Assembly (NCBI GenBank): GCA_016722945.1
Contig: JAEQMT010000010.1
Span: 575,765 to 639,764 of the forward strand
Length of the DNA stretch: 64,000 nt
Direction: 5' to 3'
Source of the DNA: Desulfofustis sp. PB-SRB1
GTDB lineage: Bacteria; Desulfobacterota; Desulfobulbia; Desulfobulbales; Desulfocapsaceae
This document shows, in pieces, positions 1 through 8,806 of the stretch. A program made the translations under genes and the position numbers. Under the pieces are notes generated by a model. It did not search any database. It was not told where the DNA came from and was given only the letters and a program-made list of their open reading frames with translations. The first letter of the stretch is position 1, and every line of letters begins with the position of its first letter.

Positions 1-2
1 AG

Positions 3-1097
3 CCGGCGGTGACGGCCGGCATGTTTACCACCAATCAGGTAAAGGCGGCGCCGGTGCTTCTCGATATAGAGCGGCTCAAGCAGGGCAAGGCAAGAGCCAT
101 TCTCGTCAACAGCGGCTCCGCCAATGCCTGTACCGGCGAGATTGGGATGGCTGATGCTCACAAAACCTGCGGACTGGCGGCGCAACATCTGGGTATCGAT
201 GAAAACGAGGTGCTGGTTGCTTCCACCGGGGTTATCGGTGAGCGGCTTAAGGTTGCCGGGTTTGAAGCGCATATGGGAGAACTGGTGGCGGGGTTGCGCC
301 ACGATGGCGCCGTTGACGTGGCGCGCGCCATGATGACCACTGACACGGTGGAAAAATCCGCCTTCCGGACCATTGAGCTTGGCGGCGAAGAGGTCGCTAT
401 TGGTGGCCTGGCTAAAGGCTCTGGAATGATTATGCCCAATATGGCAACCATGCTGGCCTTCGTCATGACTGATGCCCGTATCAGCTTCCCTCAACTGCGC
501 CATTGTCTGAAAAACTCAGTAGCTGCCAGCTTTAATCTCATCACCGTTGACGGCGACACCTCAACCAATGATATGGTCTTGGTCATGGCCAGTGGCCACG
601 CCGGCAACAGGTGGATTGAAGATGTTGATCACCCGGATTGTCATGACTTTGGCGCGGCCCTTGCCGAGGTGCTGGACGAGCTGGCCGAAAAGATCGTGGC
701 CGACGGCGAAGGCGCCACCAAGCTGGTGAGAGTTGCGGTGGGCGGCGCTAAAGATGATCATGAGGCGGAACAGATAGCGCGCACGGTGGCCAACTCGAGC
801 CTGGTGAAGACCGCATTTTTTGGTGGAGATCCCAATTGGGGGCGGATCGTCGCCGCCATGGGGCGGGCCGGAGTGCGGTTTCGTCCGGAGTTGGTGGATA
901 TCGCCTGCGAGGGAATCATGCTGGTACGCGGCGGCGTATGGGTAGGGGAAGAGGCTGAGACCCAGGTGGCCGAGGCGATGCGGGCCCCGCGCTTTACCGT
1001 TTCCATCGACCTTCATCAGGGCAGCGGCGCGGCGGCGGTGCGCACCTGTGACTTATCTTATGACTACATAAAGATTAACGCCGATTATCGGAGTTGA
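3..1097 (+). CDS. argJ: Glutamate N-acetyltransferase / amino-acid acetyltransferase ArgJ (5' truncated by window edge)
   Basis: ArgJ transfers the acetyl group of N-acetylornithine to glutamate in arginine synthesis and, in bifunctional forms, also uses acetyl-CoA. The frame is open to the left edge, so about 35 N-terminal residues lie outside. The visible part holds the autocleavage region KGSGMIMPNMATML; the Thr codon at 447-449 is the expected nucleophile that becomes the N-terminus of the beta chain. The DPNWGR motif and the C-terminal part ending SYDYIKINADYRS are typical of the family. The stop is one base from the next start, so it is co-transcribed with the CHAD protein. Whether it is mono- or bifunctional cannot be read from the sequence. 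Confidence 0.96.
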   Translation, partial: PAVTAGMFTTNQVKAAPVLLDIERLKQGKARAILVNSGSANACTGEIGMADAHKTCGLAAQHLGIDENEVLVASTGVIGERLKVAGFEAHMGELVAGLRHDGAVDVARAMMTTDTVEKSAFRTIELGGEEVAIGGLAKGSGMIMPNMATMLAFVMTDARISFPQLRHCLKNSVAASFNLITVDGDTSTNDMVLVMASGHAGNRWIEDVDHPDCHDFGAALAEVLDELAEKIVADGEGATKLVRVAVGGAKDDHEAEQIARTVANSSLVKTAFFGGDPNWGRIVAAMGRAGVRFRPELVDIACEGIMLVRGGVWVGEEAETQVAEAMRAPRFTVSIDLHQGSGAAAVRTCDLSYDYIKINADYRS

Positions 1098-1098
1098 G

Positions 1099-2652
1099 AT
1101 GAGAAAACCGCGCAGTACCGCCTTGATATTTGGTGAGGCGAATCAGAGCTCAGCGTTGATTGAGCGGCTTGGTGAACATTTTATCGTTGAGCAGTTCGAC
1201 GAAACCAACACTATCCGCCGCTATTTCGATACCTTCGACTGGCGTCTGTACCGCGCCAAGCGGTTGTTTTATGCAGGGGCCGATACCATCAGCTTGTGCA
1301 CTTTAAATGAGTCACCCGTTGGGCGGGCGGCTGCCGCTCCCGCCGAATCATATTTCTGGTGGGATATCGCCGATTCTCCCCTTGCCGAGTGGCTGGCGCC
1401 GATCATTGGGGTACGGGCCCTGATTCCATTGTTTAGTGCCCAGTTGAGCACCGCCTGCTATCGTTTGCTGAATAAAGATCAGAAGATCGTTGTCCGGGTG
1501 GAGGTGGAGACCACCGTGGTGGACGGCGTCGACGGCGACCAATTGCATATGCATGGGGTGAGCTTCGAGGAGGTGCGGGGATATGATGAGCAGTATGATA
1601 CAGCAACCTCAATTGGTGCGGCATGCGGTGGCCAAGCCCCGGCCCAAAAGGCCTCACGCTTCATAAACGGCTTGTCGGTGAGCGGCCGAACACCGCTTGA
1701 TTACACCAGCAAGTTTGCCATTGCCCTGCCGCCCGAGATACCCATCGGCCGGGCGGTAAGCGCCATTTTCCTCGATCTGGCCGGCACCATGAAACGCAAT
1801 CATGACGGGGTCATGAATGATGTCGATTCCGAGTTTCTGCACGATTTCCGGGTTGCGGTGCGGCGTGCCCGTTCACTTCTGAGCCTTTTCAGAAAGGTGC
1901 TGCCCGAGGCCGAGTGCGACTGGTTTCAGCAGGAATTCAAGTGGCTGGGCAGTGTCACCGGGCCGGTCCGTGATATCGATGTCTATCTGCTTGCCCGTCA
2001 GCATTACAGCACCATGATCCCGGCCAGCCTCAGTGGTGGACTGGCACCATTTTTCGATGAACTGGCGGGGCACCGTAAAGCCCACCTCAGCGCTTTGCGG
2101 GGGGCACTTGCTTCTCAGCGGTATCAGCGGCTGCATGAACGCTTGCATGAATTCTGTACCCATGAAGAGTCGCCGCTCTTTACCGAGATGCGGGCCGGGC
2201 GGTGCAAGAAACTGGTTGATGAGCTTATTCTCAAGCGCTTTAAACGTTTTGTCCGTGACGGCGGCGCGATCACCGATGATAGCGTTGATGAGGTACTTCA
2301 TCGACTGCGCATCAACGGCAAGAAATTCAGGTATCTGCTAGAATTTTTCAGCAGTTTTTATGCACCGGAAGATATGAGCAGATTTGTCAGGCACATGAAA
2401 AAACTGCAGGACAATCTTGGCGATTTCAACGATCTGTCCGTTCAGCAGGATATGCTGTTGGGAAAACTCGATGAACTTAGCGGACGGGGTAAACGCACCA
2501 TGAAACTCGCCGCCGCTTTGGGCGGGTTGATTGCCGTGCTTGCCGACCGGCACAGGGTGGTGCGGGGAGAATTCAACGCTACCTACGCCGCGTTTGCCAC
2601 TGAACAAAACATCCCAAAACATCCGATTGCTCAAGTCCATGGTCACCGGTAA
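1099..2652 (+). CDS. CHAD domain protein with CYTH-like N-terminal region
   Basis: A 517-residue protein in two parts. The N-terminal 200 residues contain YFDTFDWRLYRAKRLFY and a later VRVEVETT stretch that resemble the CYTH (triphosphate-tunnel) fold, though the ordered Glu/Lys pattern looks weak and activity is doubtful. From about residue 215 a CHAD domain follows, with the conserved FLHDFRVAVRRARS helix and a second basic, His/Arg-rich helix (HRLRINGKKFRYLLE). CHAD domains are known to bind polyphosphate. It starts one base after argJ and is followed 9 bases later by the ParA-like gene and then sixA. Domain assignment is confident; a polyphosphate role here is inference. Confidence 0.88.
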   Translation: MRKPRSTALIFGEANQSSALIERLGEHFIVEQFDETNTIRRYFDTFDWRLYRAKRLFYAGADTISLCTLNESPVGRAAAAPAESYFWWDIADSPLAEWLAPIIGVRALIPLFSAQLSTACYRLLNKDQKIVVRVEVETTVVDGVDGDQLHMHGVSFEEVRGYDEQYDTATSIGAACGGQAPAQKASRFINGLSVSGRTPLDYTSKFAIALPPEIPIGRAVSAIFLDLAGTMKRNHDGVMNDVDSEFLHDFRVAVRRARSLLSLFRKVLPEAECDWFQQEFKWLGSVTGPVRDIDVYLLARQHYSTMIPASLSGGLAPFFDELAGHRKAHLSALRGALASQRYQRLHERLHEFCTHEESPLFTEMRAGRCKKLVDELILKRFKRFVRDGGAITDDSVDEVLHRLRINGKKFRYLLEFFSSFYAPEDMSRFVRHMKKLQDNLGDFNDLSVQQDMLLGKLDELSGRGKRTMKLAAALGGLIAVLADRHRVVRGEFNATYAAFATEQNIPKHPIAQVHGHR

Positions 2653-2682
2653 GCGGCCTGGATGCAGCTCTACCACAAGCCG

Positions 2683-3426
2683 ATGATTATTTGCGCCGTA
2701 TACAGCAGTAAGGGGGGAGTGGGGAAAACGGCCGCTGCCGTAAATCTGGCCTATGTTGCCGCCCATGGCGGACAAAAGGTGCTGCTCTGCGATATGGATT
2801 CACAGGGATCCGCCTCCTACTATTATCGTATCAAGCCGAAAAAACGGTTTAATCGTGCCAGATTGCTGGCGGGCGAAGCAGAGTCGTATATCAGGGGCAC
2901 CGACTATCCCGGCCTTGATCTCCTGCCAGCCCATTTTTCCTTCCGTAAGCTTGACGTGGCCCTCAATGACCGGGGAATCAAAACGGGCGGCAGCGCCCTG
3001 GTGGAATTGTTTGCCCCGCTTGCCCGTGAATACGATGTATTGCTGCTTGATTGTCCGCCCAACCTGACAGTGCTCTCCGAGCATATCATCGTTGCCGCTG
3101 ACTTCATTATCGTCCCGGTGGTGCCGACCACCTTGTCGATTCTGGCCCTGGATCAGCTCTTGAAGCTGATGCGCAAGTTGGGGTGCCGGCGCGACAAACT
3201 GCTGGCTTTCTTCTCCATGGTGGAAAAACGCAAATCCATGCATGCCGACATCATGAGAAAATATTCCGACCACCCCATTTTTCTTAGCAGCGCTATTTTG
3301 TATCTGGCCGAGATCGAGAAGATGGGGATTACCCGTCGACCGGTGGGCGCCGGTACCGGTCGATCGCTGGCGGCCTCTTATTATCAGGCGCTGTGGCAAG
3401 AAATTGAATTGAGATCAGGTTCGTGA
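2683..3426 (+). CDS. ParA/MinD-like P-loop ATPase
   Basis: A 247-residue ParA-family ATPase with the deviant Walker A motif SSKGGVGKTAAAVNLA near the N-terminus, a CDMDSQGSAS switch segment and LLLDCPPN as Walker B. Such ATPases position plasmids, chromosomes or protein clusters on the nucleoid or membrane. No ParB gene adjoins it, so it is more likely an orphan positioning ATPase than a chromosome partition gene. Start chosen at the ATG at 2683 (MIICAVYSSKGG), which places the P-loop at the usual distance; an ATG at 2662 would add seven residues. The end overlaps sixA by four bases (GTGA). The CHAD-ParA-SixA order suggests a link to polyphosphate or phosphohistidine biology, unproven. Confidence 0.88.
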   Translation: MIICAVYSSKGGVGKTAAAVNLAYVAAHGGQKVLLCDMDSQGSASYYYRIKPKKRFNRARLLAGEAESYIRGTDYPGLDLLPAHFSFRKLDVALNDRGIKTGGSALVELFAPLAREYDVLLLDCPPNLTVLSEHIIVAADFIIVPVVPTTLSILALDQLLKLMRKLGCRRDKLLAFFSMVEKRKSMHADIMRKYSDHPIFLSSAILYLAEIEKMGITRRPVGAGTGRSLAASYYQALWQEIELRSGS

Positions 3427-3917
3427 GGCATCTCTATCTCATTCGTCACGCCAAATCGAGTTGGCGTGATCCGCATCTGCAAGACATCGATCGACCTCTG
3501 AACAAGCGCGGCATCCGTGATGCTCCGATGATGGGAGAGCGGCTGCGAAAAGCGGGGATTTGCCCTGATTTGATGCTTGTCAGCCCCGCCGTCCGGGCAC
3601 GCGCCACCGCCGATGCGATCGCCGGGGCGATCGGTTACCACCAATCCCTGGTGGTCATTGTCGAGGACCTCTATAGCTTTGCCATGGAAGGAATTGTCTC
3701 CGTGCTCCATGGCGTTGATGATACCGTCCAGTCGGTGGCGCTGGTGGGCCACAACCACGGCATGACATCCGCTGCCGAATGGTTCACCGGTGCAAGCCTG
3801 GGCAACGTGCCCACCTGTGGCATTGTTGCCATCGACACCATGGTGGATCAGTGGCGGTTGATGTCCGCAGGAGACGGGATGTTGCGCTTTTTCGACTATC
3901 CCAAGCGCACCCTCTAG
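3423..3917 (+). CDS. sixA: Phosphohistidine phosphatase SixA-like
   Basis: A 164-residue histidine phosphatase. The catalytic LIRHAKSSW motif is at residues 6-14 (His9 the nucleophile), and a second His occurs in LVGHNHGMT. The length and the compact single-domain form match SixA, which removes phosphate from histidine on phosphotransfer proteins in enterobacteria; the substrate here is unknown. It starts with GTG overlapping the TGA of the ParA-like gene, which implies translational coupling. The next gene begins 19 bases downstream. Confidence 0.92.
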   Translation: MRHLYLIRHAKSSWRDPHLQDIDRPLNKRGIRDAPMMGERLRKAGICPDLMLVSPAVRARATADAIAGAIGYHQSLVVIVEDLYSFAMEGIVSVLHGVDDTVQSVALVGHNHGMTSAAEWFTGASLGNVPTCGIVAIDTMVDQWRLMSAGDGMLRFFDYPKRTL

Positions 3918-3936
3918 CTGATTTCTTTGTATCCGC

Positions 3937-4887
3937 ATGTCCCTGATCCACAAGTGCCGGGCGCAGCTCATCGATATCGGGCGCGAAACCGCGTATACCA
4001 GTTGGGAGCTGATCAAGATTACCGTTCCGGTAATTATTTTTACCAAGATATTGGCGGAACTAGGCTTCATCGTTGTGGTCAGCAAGGTAATGGAGCCGCT
4101 TATGGGGCTGGTGGGATTGCCGGGCGAGCTTGGTTTTGTCTGGGCAACCGGTATGCTGACCACCCTCTACGGGGCGATTGCGGCATTTGCCGCCCTGGCG
4201 CCCGCTCTTGAATTGAGTGGCGCCCAGGTCACCATACTCGGCGCCATGCTGCTCATTGCCCACTCGTTGCCGGTGGAACTGATCATCACCAAAAAGGCCG
4301 GCGCCGGGCTGGTTCCCATGGCCGCTATCAGGCTGGGCGGGGCATTGGTGTATGGTATGCTCTTGTATCATCTTGCTGAACTGTTGCAGGTGTGGCAGGA
4401 ACCGGCGGTGATATTTTTTCAGGCCGGTGATGGCGGCCAGGGATTGGCTCAGTGGATCGAGGCGCAGATTATCAATATCGGCATCATCGTGGTGGTGATC
4501 TTCTGCATCCTGGTGATTATGCGGCTGCTGCGTGGTCTTGGCGTGCTCGCCTTGCTTGAGAAACTGCTCAGTCCGGTGTTACCGTTTTTCGGCATGAGCC
4601 ATCGGGCCGCGCCCATTACCGTGGTGGGCATGATCATGGGACTCGCCTACGGCGGCGCCCTGATTATCAGGGAAACCACCACCGGGGTCATGGAGAAGCG
4701 GGAGATATTCAATTCCCTCGCTCTGATGTCGCTCTGTCATGGACTGGTGGAGGATACCCTGCTGATGATGGCGATCGGGTCGAAATTGGCGGGCATATTA
4801 TGGGGCAGGTTGTTATTTTCCTTACTGTTATTGTATATAATCGTGCGGGTAAGTGACTACATGCGGGCGCGAACGTCACCCAACTGA
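3937..4887 (+). CDS. Nucleoside-recognition (Gate) domain membrane protein
   Basis: A 316-residue polytopic inner-membrane protein with two nucleoside-recognition (Gate) repeats: WELIKITVPVIIFTKIL...FVWATGMLTTLYGAIAAFAA in the first half and LLEKLLSPVLPFFGM...VGMIMGLAYGGALI in the second. About eight hydrophobic segments are visible. Relatives include SpmA/SpmB-like and YjiH-like proteins of unknown transport role. It follows sixA on the same strand and ends just before avtA, so the cluster is probably one operon. The substrate cannot be inferred. Confidence 0.85.
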   Translation: MSLIHKCRAQLIDIGRETAYTSWELIKITVPVIIFTKILAELGFIVVVSKVMEPLMGLVGLPGELGFVWATGMLTTLYGAIAAFAALAPALELSGAQVTILGAMLLIAHSLPVELIITKKAGAGLVPMAAIRLGGALVYGMLLYHLAELLQVWQEPAVIFFQAGDGGQGLAQWIEAQIINIGIIVVVIFCILVIMRLLRGLGVLALLEKLLSPVLPFFGMSHRAAPITVVGMIMGLAYGGALIIRETTTGVMEKREIFNSLALMSLCHGLVEDTLLMMAIGSKLAGILWGRLLFSLLLLYIIVRVSDYMRARTSPN

Positions 4888-4912
4888 CTACTTGACTGTT
4901 GATCCCATCACC

Positions 4913-6184
4913 GTGAAACTATCTCGATTTGGCGTCAAACTCAGCAGTGACGCCGGTATTGCCTCATTGATCGACGACCTTGGCCGGGCCATGAGTGGTG
5001 CCGATGACTTAATCATGATGGGCGGCGGCAATCCCGGCCATATTGACGCCGTCCATAGGCTGCTCAAGGAAAAACTGGCCGCCCTTGCCGCTGACGATAC
5101 AAGGTTTCGTGAGCTGATAAACATCTACGATCCTTCCCAGGGGCATATTCGTTTCAATGAGCATTGTGCACGACTGCTGCGCCGCGAGTATGGCTGGGAT
5201 GTGGGGCCGGAAAATATCTGCCTGACAAACGGCAGCCAGACCGCGTTTTTCATGCTGCTCAATATGTTTGGTGGACGTTATCCGGATGGTACCATGAAAA
5301 AGATCAGGTTTCCCCTGGCGCCGGAGTATATCGGCTATGCCGATCTGGGGATCGATGATGATCTCTTTATTTCTACCAGACCGCATATCGAGTATCTCGA
5401 AGACCGCCAGTTCAAGTACCGGGTCGATTTTGACGGACTCGATATCGGTGAGGAGACCGGCGCCATCTGTCTCTCGCGGCCCACCAACCCCACCGGCAAT
5501 GTGGTTACCGACATTGAGTTGCGCCGTCTGCACGGCCTTGCCGAAGAACACGACATCCCGCTTATTATCGACAGCGCCTACGGTCTGCCCTTTCCCCATA
5601 TTGTCTATACCGAGGCATCTGTTTTCTGGGATGAACGGATCATTATCTGTCTGTCGCTGTCGAAACTGGGACTGCCGGCGGTGCGAACCGGTATCGTCAT
5701 TGCGAGCCGGCACATCATCAAATCGCTTGCCGCCATGAATGCGGTGATCTCACTGGCGCCGGGCAGTTTCGGCGCCTTGCTGGTGGAAGAGCTGGTACAA
5801 AACGGAGACATCATCGAGCTGGGTAAAAAAGTAGTCAAGCCGTTTTACCTGGAAAAGGCAAACAAAACCCTTGCCTGCGTGCACAAAGAATTGCGCGGCA
5901 TTCCGTATCGGGTGCACCGGCCCGAGGGTGCGATGTTTCTGTGGGTGTGGTTTGAGAACATGCCGATATCGAGTCTGGAGCTGTATCACCGCCTCAAGCG
6001 CCGAGGCGTGCTGATCGTCTCCGGCCACTATTTTTTCGTGGGCCTTAGTGAACCATGGCAACATAGCCAGGAGTGTATTCGAGTTACCTATTCCCAGGAC
6101 GATGATGAAATTGCCCGGGGACTTAGAGTCATCGGCTCCGAGGTGCGGGCACTGTACGATGCGGCAGGGGCCACCACGAGCTAA
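4913..6184 (+). CDS. avtA: Valine-pyruvate aminotransferase AvtA
   Basis: A PLP-dependent class I aminotransferase closely matching AvtA along its length: MMGGGNPGHI, NICLTNGSQTAFF, PLAPEYIGYADLG, SRPTNPTGNV and the PLP-lysine motif LSLSKLGLP (Lys codon at 5663-5665). AvtA exchanges amino groups between valine, alanine and 2-oxo acids in the last step of branched-chain amino acid metabolism. The GTG at 4913 is chosen because VKLSRFGVKLSSDAGI then aligns with the enterobacterial N-terminus; TTG at 4892 or GTG at 4853, overlapping the previous gene, are possible. No clear Shine-Dalgarno decides this. Predicted length is 423 residues. Confidence 0.93.
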   Translation: MKLSRFGVKLSSDAGIASLIDDLGRAMSGADDLIMMGGGNPGHIDAVHRLLKEKLAALAADDTRFRELINIYDPSQGHIRFNEHCARLLRREYGWDVGPENICLTNGSQTAFFMLLNMFGGRYPDGTMKKIRFPLAPEYIGYADLGIDDDLFISTRPHIEYLEDRQFKYRVDFDGLDIGEETGAICLSRPTNPTGNVVTDIELRRLHGLAEEHDIPLIIDSAYGLPFPHIVYTEASVFWDERIIICLSLSKLGLPAVRTGIVIASRHIIKSLAAMNAVISLAPGSFGALLVEELVQNGDIIELGKKVVKPFYLEKANKTLACVHKELRGIPYRVHRPEGAMFLWVWFENMPISSLELYHRLKRRGVLIVSGHYFFVGLSEPWQHSQECIRVTYSQDDDEIARGLRVIGSEVRALYDAAGATTS

Positions 6185-6193
6185 GGCGAAGTT

Positions 6194-8161
6194 ATGACGA
6201 TGCTATCGCTAAAGAGGTGTTGGAGTATGAGCATGGGTGCCAAACTTGGATTGTTCGTGGGTATCGGCCTGATTTTTTCAGCCCTGGGCGCGTATGCAAG
6301 CTGTCTTGAGGGAAATTGCCGGGACGGAACCGGAGTCTATCAGAGCCCTGACGGGCGCCGTTATGAAGGAACGTTTTCACGCGGCTTCATCAACGGTGAA
6401 GGAACCATGTATTTTCCCGACGGCTCGGTGTATCGCGGCACCTTCCGCAATGGCGTCATGGAGGGCAGAGGCCTACTTGAAGGGGCCGACGGCAGACGCT
6501 ATCAGGGGGAGTTCAAAGATGGGGTAATTGATGGCCAGGGGGCGCTTGTTCTGCCGTCCGGCCTGCGTTACCGGGGCGAGTTCAGCTATGGCCAGTTTCA
6601 TGGTCAGGGAATTTTGTTATATCCCGATGGCCGGGAGTACACGGGCCAGTTCCGCAACAATATCGTCGACGGTTACGGCCGTCTCATCTTCTTGGATGGC
6701 AGCTGGTATGAGGGTGATTTTGTCAACGGCAAGCCATCGGGTAAGGGGACTCGTCTCTATCCGGATGGATCGCGCTACAGCGGTGAAATCAGTGGTGAGA
6801 TGCGACACGGTCAGGGCCACTTTGAGTCGGCCTCGGGCGATATCTACGATGGCGGCTTTGCGGCGGATTTGTACCACGGTCAAGGGACCCTTGATTACCG
6901 TGACGGCAGGCGCTATACCGGCACCTTCAAGAACGGCAGAAGAAACGGCCAGGGCGAGCTTATCTATACGGACGGGTCGCGCTACAAAGGCGGTTTCGTC
7001 GAAGATGTACCGCAGGGGGTCGGTACCCTGAAATTTGCCGATGGTAGCCGATATACGGGTGACTTTGACGATGGCCGAATGCATGGCCAGGGAGAGTACT
7101 GGTACGCTGATGGTGCATATTACAAGGGGGATTTTGTTGACGGGTTGCCAAACGGCTATGGTGAATTGCGTTATGGTGATGGTGAAATCTTCACCGGCGC
7201 CTTTATTGACGGTGAGCCGCAGATAGTGGAAAGCGTCGATATTTTTGCTGAGGCATCGGTGGCGGCGACTGCGGAGGGTGATGAAGAAGATATGACTGGT
7301 ACCGGCTCTAAAATCGTGGCTGTGGATATGGGCAGCGATCTCGATAGCTCTACCGTTGAACCAGTTGATAGCTCCGGCGCTGCAGCTGATATGGCCGTTG
7401 CCGCTTCTGGGGCAGGTGATGAGATGGCTCTTACTCCGGTTGACGGCGGTGCCGTCCCGACGACGGCGTCGGTTGAAACCGCGCAGACGCCTGCTTCAGA
7501 AATCGTTACGGAACAGGTATTGCTGATCACCGGTGATGCCGTTATTGAACGCGATGCAGTCTTATATGTTAGTAGTGATCCAGAGCGTCCGCTGAGTGGT
7601 ACGGTTGATTATATATTTGCCGATGGCTCCCACTATCGGGGCGAGGTACGGGAGGGGCTATTCGAAGGCGACGGCATTATTGAGTTCTCCGGCGGCGACA
7701 GTTATGAAGGAGAGTTTGGCGGCGGCGTATTCAATGGCCGGGGAACGTATCGCTATGCTGACGGCAGAAGCTATGAAGGGGAATATGTTGCCGGCAGACG
7801 TAACGGCTCCGGCCGTTATGCCTATCCTGACGGAACAACCTACACCGGCGAGTTCAAGGATGATTTTTTTCACGGCAGCGGCGTCTACCTTTTTGCCGAC
7901 GGCAGCCGCTACACCGGACAGTTCCGCGGCGGTACGTTTAATGGCCGGGGAAGATTGGAATATCAAAACGGTGCGGTCTATACCGGCAATTTCAAGGATG
8001 ATCTGCCCCATGGTGAAGGAGTTCTCATCGGCGCCGATGGATCACGCTATGACGGTTTATTTTCCGCCGGCAGAAGAGATGGCGAGGGCATTCTGATTTT
8101 ACCGGACGGCAATCGCTACGAAGGGCTCTTTGTCAATGACACCTTTGTCGGCGCCCAGTAA
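6194..8161 (+). CDS. Exported MORN-repeat protein (21 repeats of 23 residues)
   Basis: A 655-residue protein built almost wholly of MORN repeats with an exact 23-residue (69-base) period. Thirteen repeats run from residue 57 to about 345 (the last partial), then an Ala/Asp/Glu/Ser/Thr-rich linker to residue 480, then eight repeats from 481 to the end. Each unit reads roughly YxGxFxxGxxxGxGxxxxxDGSR. A hydrophobic stretch at residues 18-36 ending AYAS looks like a Sec signal, so the protein is probably periplasmic or surface-exposed. An ATG at 6227 with GAGGTG upstream is an alternative start. MORN repeats form rigid beta-solenoids that bind lipids or proteins; the role here is unknown. It follows avtA by nine bases. 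Confidence 0.9.
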   Translation: MTMLSLKRCWSMSMGAKLGLFVGIGLIFSALGAYASCLEGNCRDGTGVYQSPDGRRYEGTFSRGFINGEGTMYFPDGSVYRGTFRNGVMEGRGLLEGADGRRYQGEFKDGVIDGQGALVLPSGLRYRGEFSYGQFHGQGILLYPDGREYTGQFRNNIVDGYGRLIFLDGSWYEGDFVNGKPSGKGTRLYPDGSRYSGEISGEMRHGQGHFESASGDIYDGGFAADLYHGQGTLDYRDGRRYTGTFKNGRRNGQGELIYTDGSRYKGGFVEDVPQGVGTLKFADGSRYTGDFDDGRMHGQGEYWYADGAYYKGDFVDGLPNGYGELRYGDGEIFTGAFIDGEPQIVESVDIFAEASVAATAEGDEEDMTGTGSKIVAVDMGSDLDSSTVEPVDSSGAAADMAVAASGAGDEMALTPVDGGAVPTTASVETAQTPASEIVTEQVLLITGDAVIERDAVLYVSSDPERPLSGTVDYIFADGSHYRGEVREGLFEGDGIIEFSGGDSYEGEFGGGVFNGRGTYRYADGRSYEGEYVAGRRNGSGRYAYPDGTTYTGEFKDDFFHGSGVYLFADGSRYTGQFRGGTFNGRGRLEYQNGAVYTGNFKDDLPHGEGVLIGADGSRYDGLFSAGRRDGEGILILPDGNRYEGLFVNDTFVGAQ

Positions 8162-8208
8162 TTTTTCATGGCATACTATATATAGGGTAGTTGGGGGACA
8201 TCATAATT

Positions 8209-8341
8209 GATGAGGTCAAAAAAAAAACCAAAATTGCTTGTTCACGTCATTCCCCGAAAGCGGGAATCCAGTAATTTCAAATAATGATGGAATCCGGTGC
8301 AACTCCACCATGACGATAATTAGGGTTTTTTCGCGAACATC
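8209..8341 (+). repeat. 133-bp inverted-repeat element, family 1, full copy
   Basis: This stretch matches the element at 43956-44088 in length (133 bp) and order of parts: a gatg... left end, a central hairpin tccccGAAAgcggga within a cgtcattcccc...gggaatccag context, a conserved aatttca...atg.cgggt-like segment, and a gggtttttt..catc right end. The copy is diverged, with an A-run replacing part of the left end. It fills the gap between the MORN gene and the DUF4177 gene, with no coding potential. It is probably a non-autonomous MITE-like element; the hairpin may also end transcription. Confidence 0.75.
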
Positions 8342-8358
8342 AGAATTAACCAGGCGCA

Positions 8359-8802
8359 ATGGCTATGAAATGGGGATATAAGGCGGTTCATTTTGAAATG
8401 AAAAAAGGTGGGCTGATCGGCAGCGCCTTTTTCGATGAATCTGAGATAGAGGAAGCGCTCAATAATTTCGGCGCCGCCGGCTGGGAACTGATTTCCGTAC
8501 TGGAGGTGCACGACGGGGTTATCGCTTTTTTCAAACAGCCCCTTGCCGTAGGCGAAATGGCCCCGCATGTTCATGTTCGGCCCCCGGTTGCCCACCAGCC
8601 TGAAGATGAATTGCCGGATCGGGATCAGCCACCCATTGCTCATCTAACCCAGGATGAACCGCCAGCGCCGGTATCGACACCTTCGAGAGCCGCACCACAT
8701 CCCCATCTTGATTTAAATGAGGTGAATAAGGCGGCGGAAGAAAACCCGGGTGGTGAGGATTCCGGTGAGGACGAACGGGTAGGTGCAATCAGGATCGAGT
8801 AG
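8359..8802 (+). CDS. DUF4177 domain protein with Pro/Glu-rich tail
   Basis: A 147-residue small protein. Residues 1-60 (MAMKWGYKAVHFEMKK..., GAAGWELISVLEVHDG, IAFFKQPL) match the DUF4177 pattern, a short alpha-beta domain of unknown function. The C-terminal half is rich in Pro, Glu, Asp and His and looks disordered. It ends four bases before the ligase gene, so it is probably co-transcribed with ybdK-like and ggt. No signal peptide or membrane segment is seen. Confidence 0.78.
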   Translation: MAMKWGYKAVHFEMKKGGLIGSAFFDESEIEEALNNFGAAGWELISVLEVHDGVIAFFKQPLAVGEMAPHVHVRPPVAHQPEDELPDRDQPPIAHLTQDEPPAPVSTPSRAAPHPHLDLNEVNKAAEENPGGEDSGEDERVGAIRIE

Positions 8803-8806
8803 CTTA

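Noticed and set aside
3384-4163. 259-residue minus-strand ORF opposite sixA
   Set aside because: It is the shadow of sixA and the nucleoside-recognition gene, without family features.
6617-7084. Antisense and shifted long ORFs across the MORN gene
   Set aside because: They mirror the repetitive 69-base units in other frames; composition is skewed and no domain is seen.
6362-7228. Tandem repeats that could suggest a CRISPR array
   Set aside because: The period of 69 bases encodes MORN units; there are no identical repeats with unique spacers and no cas genes.
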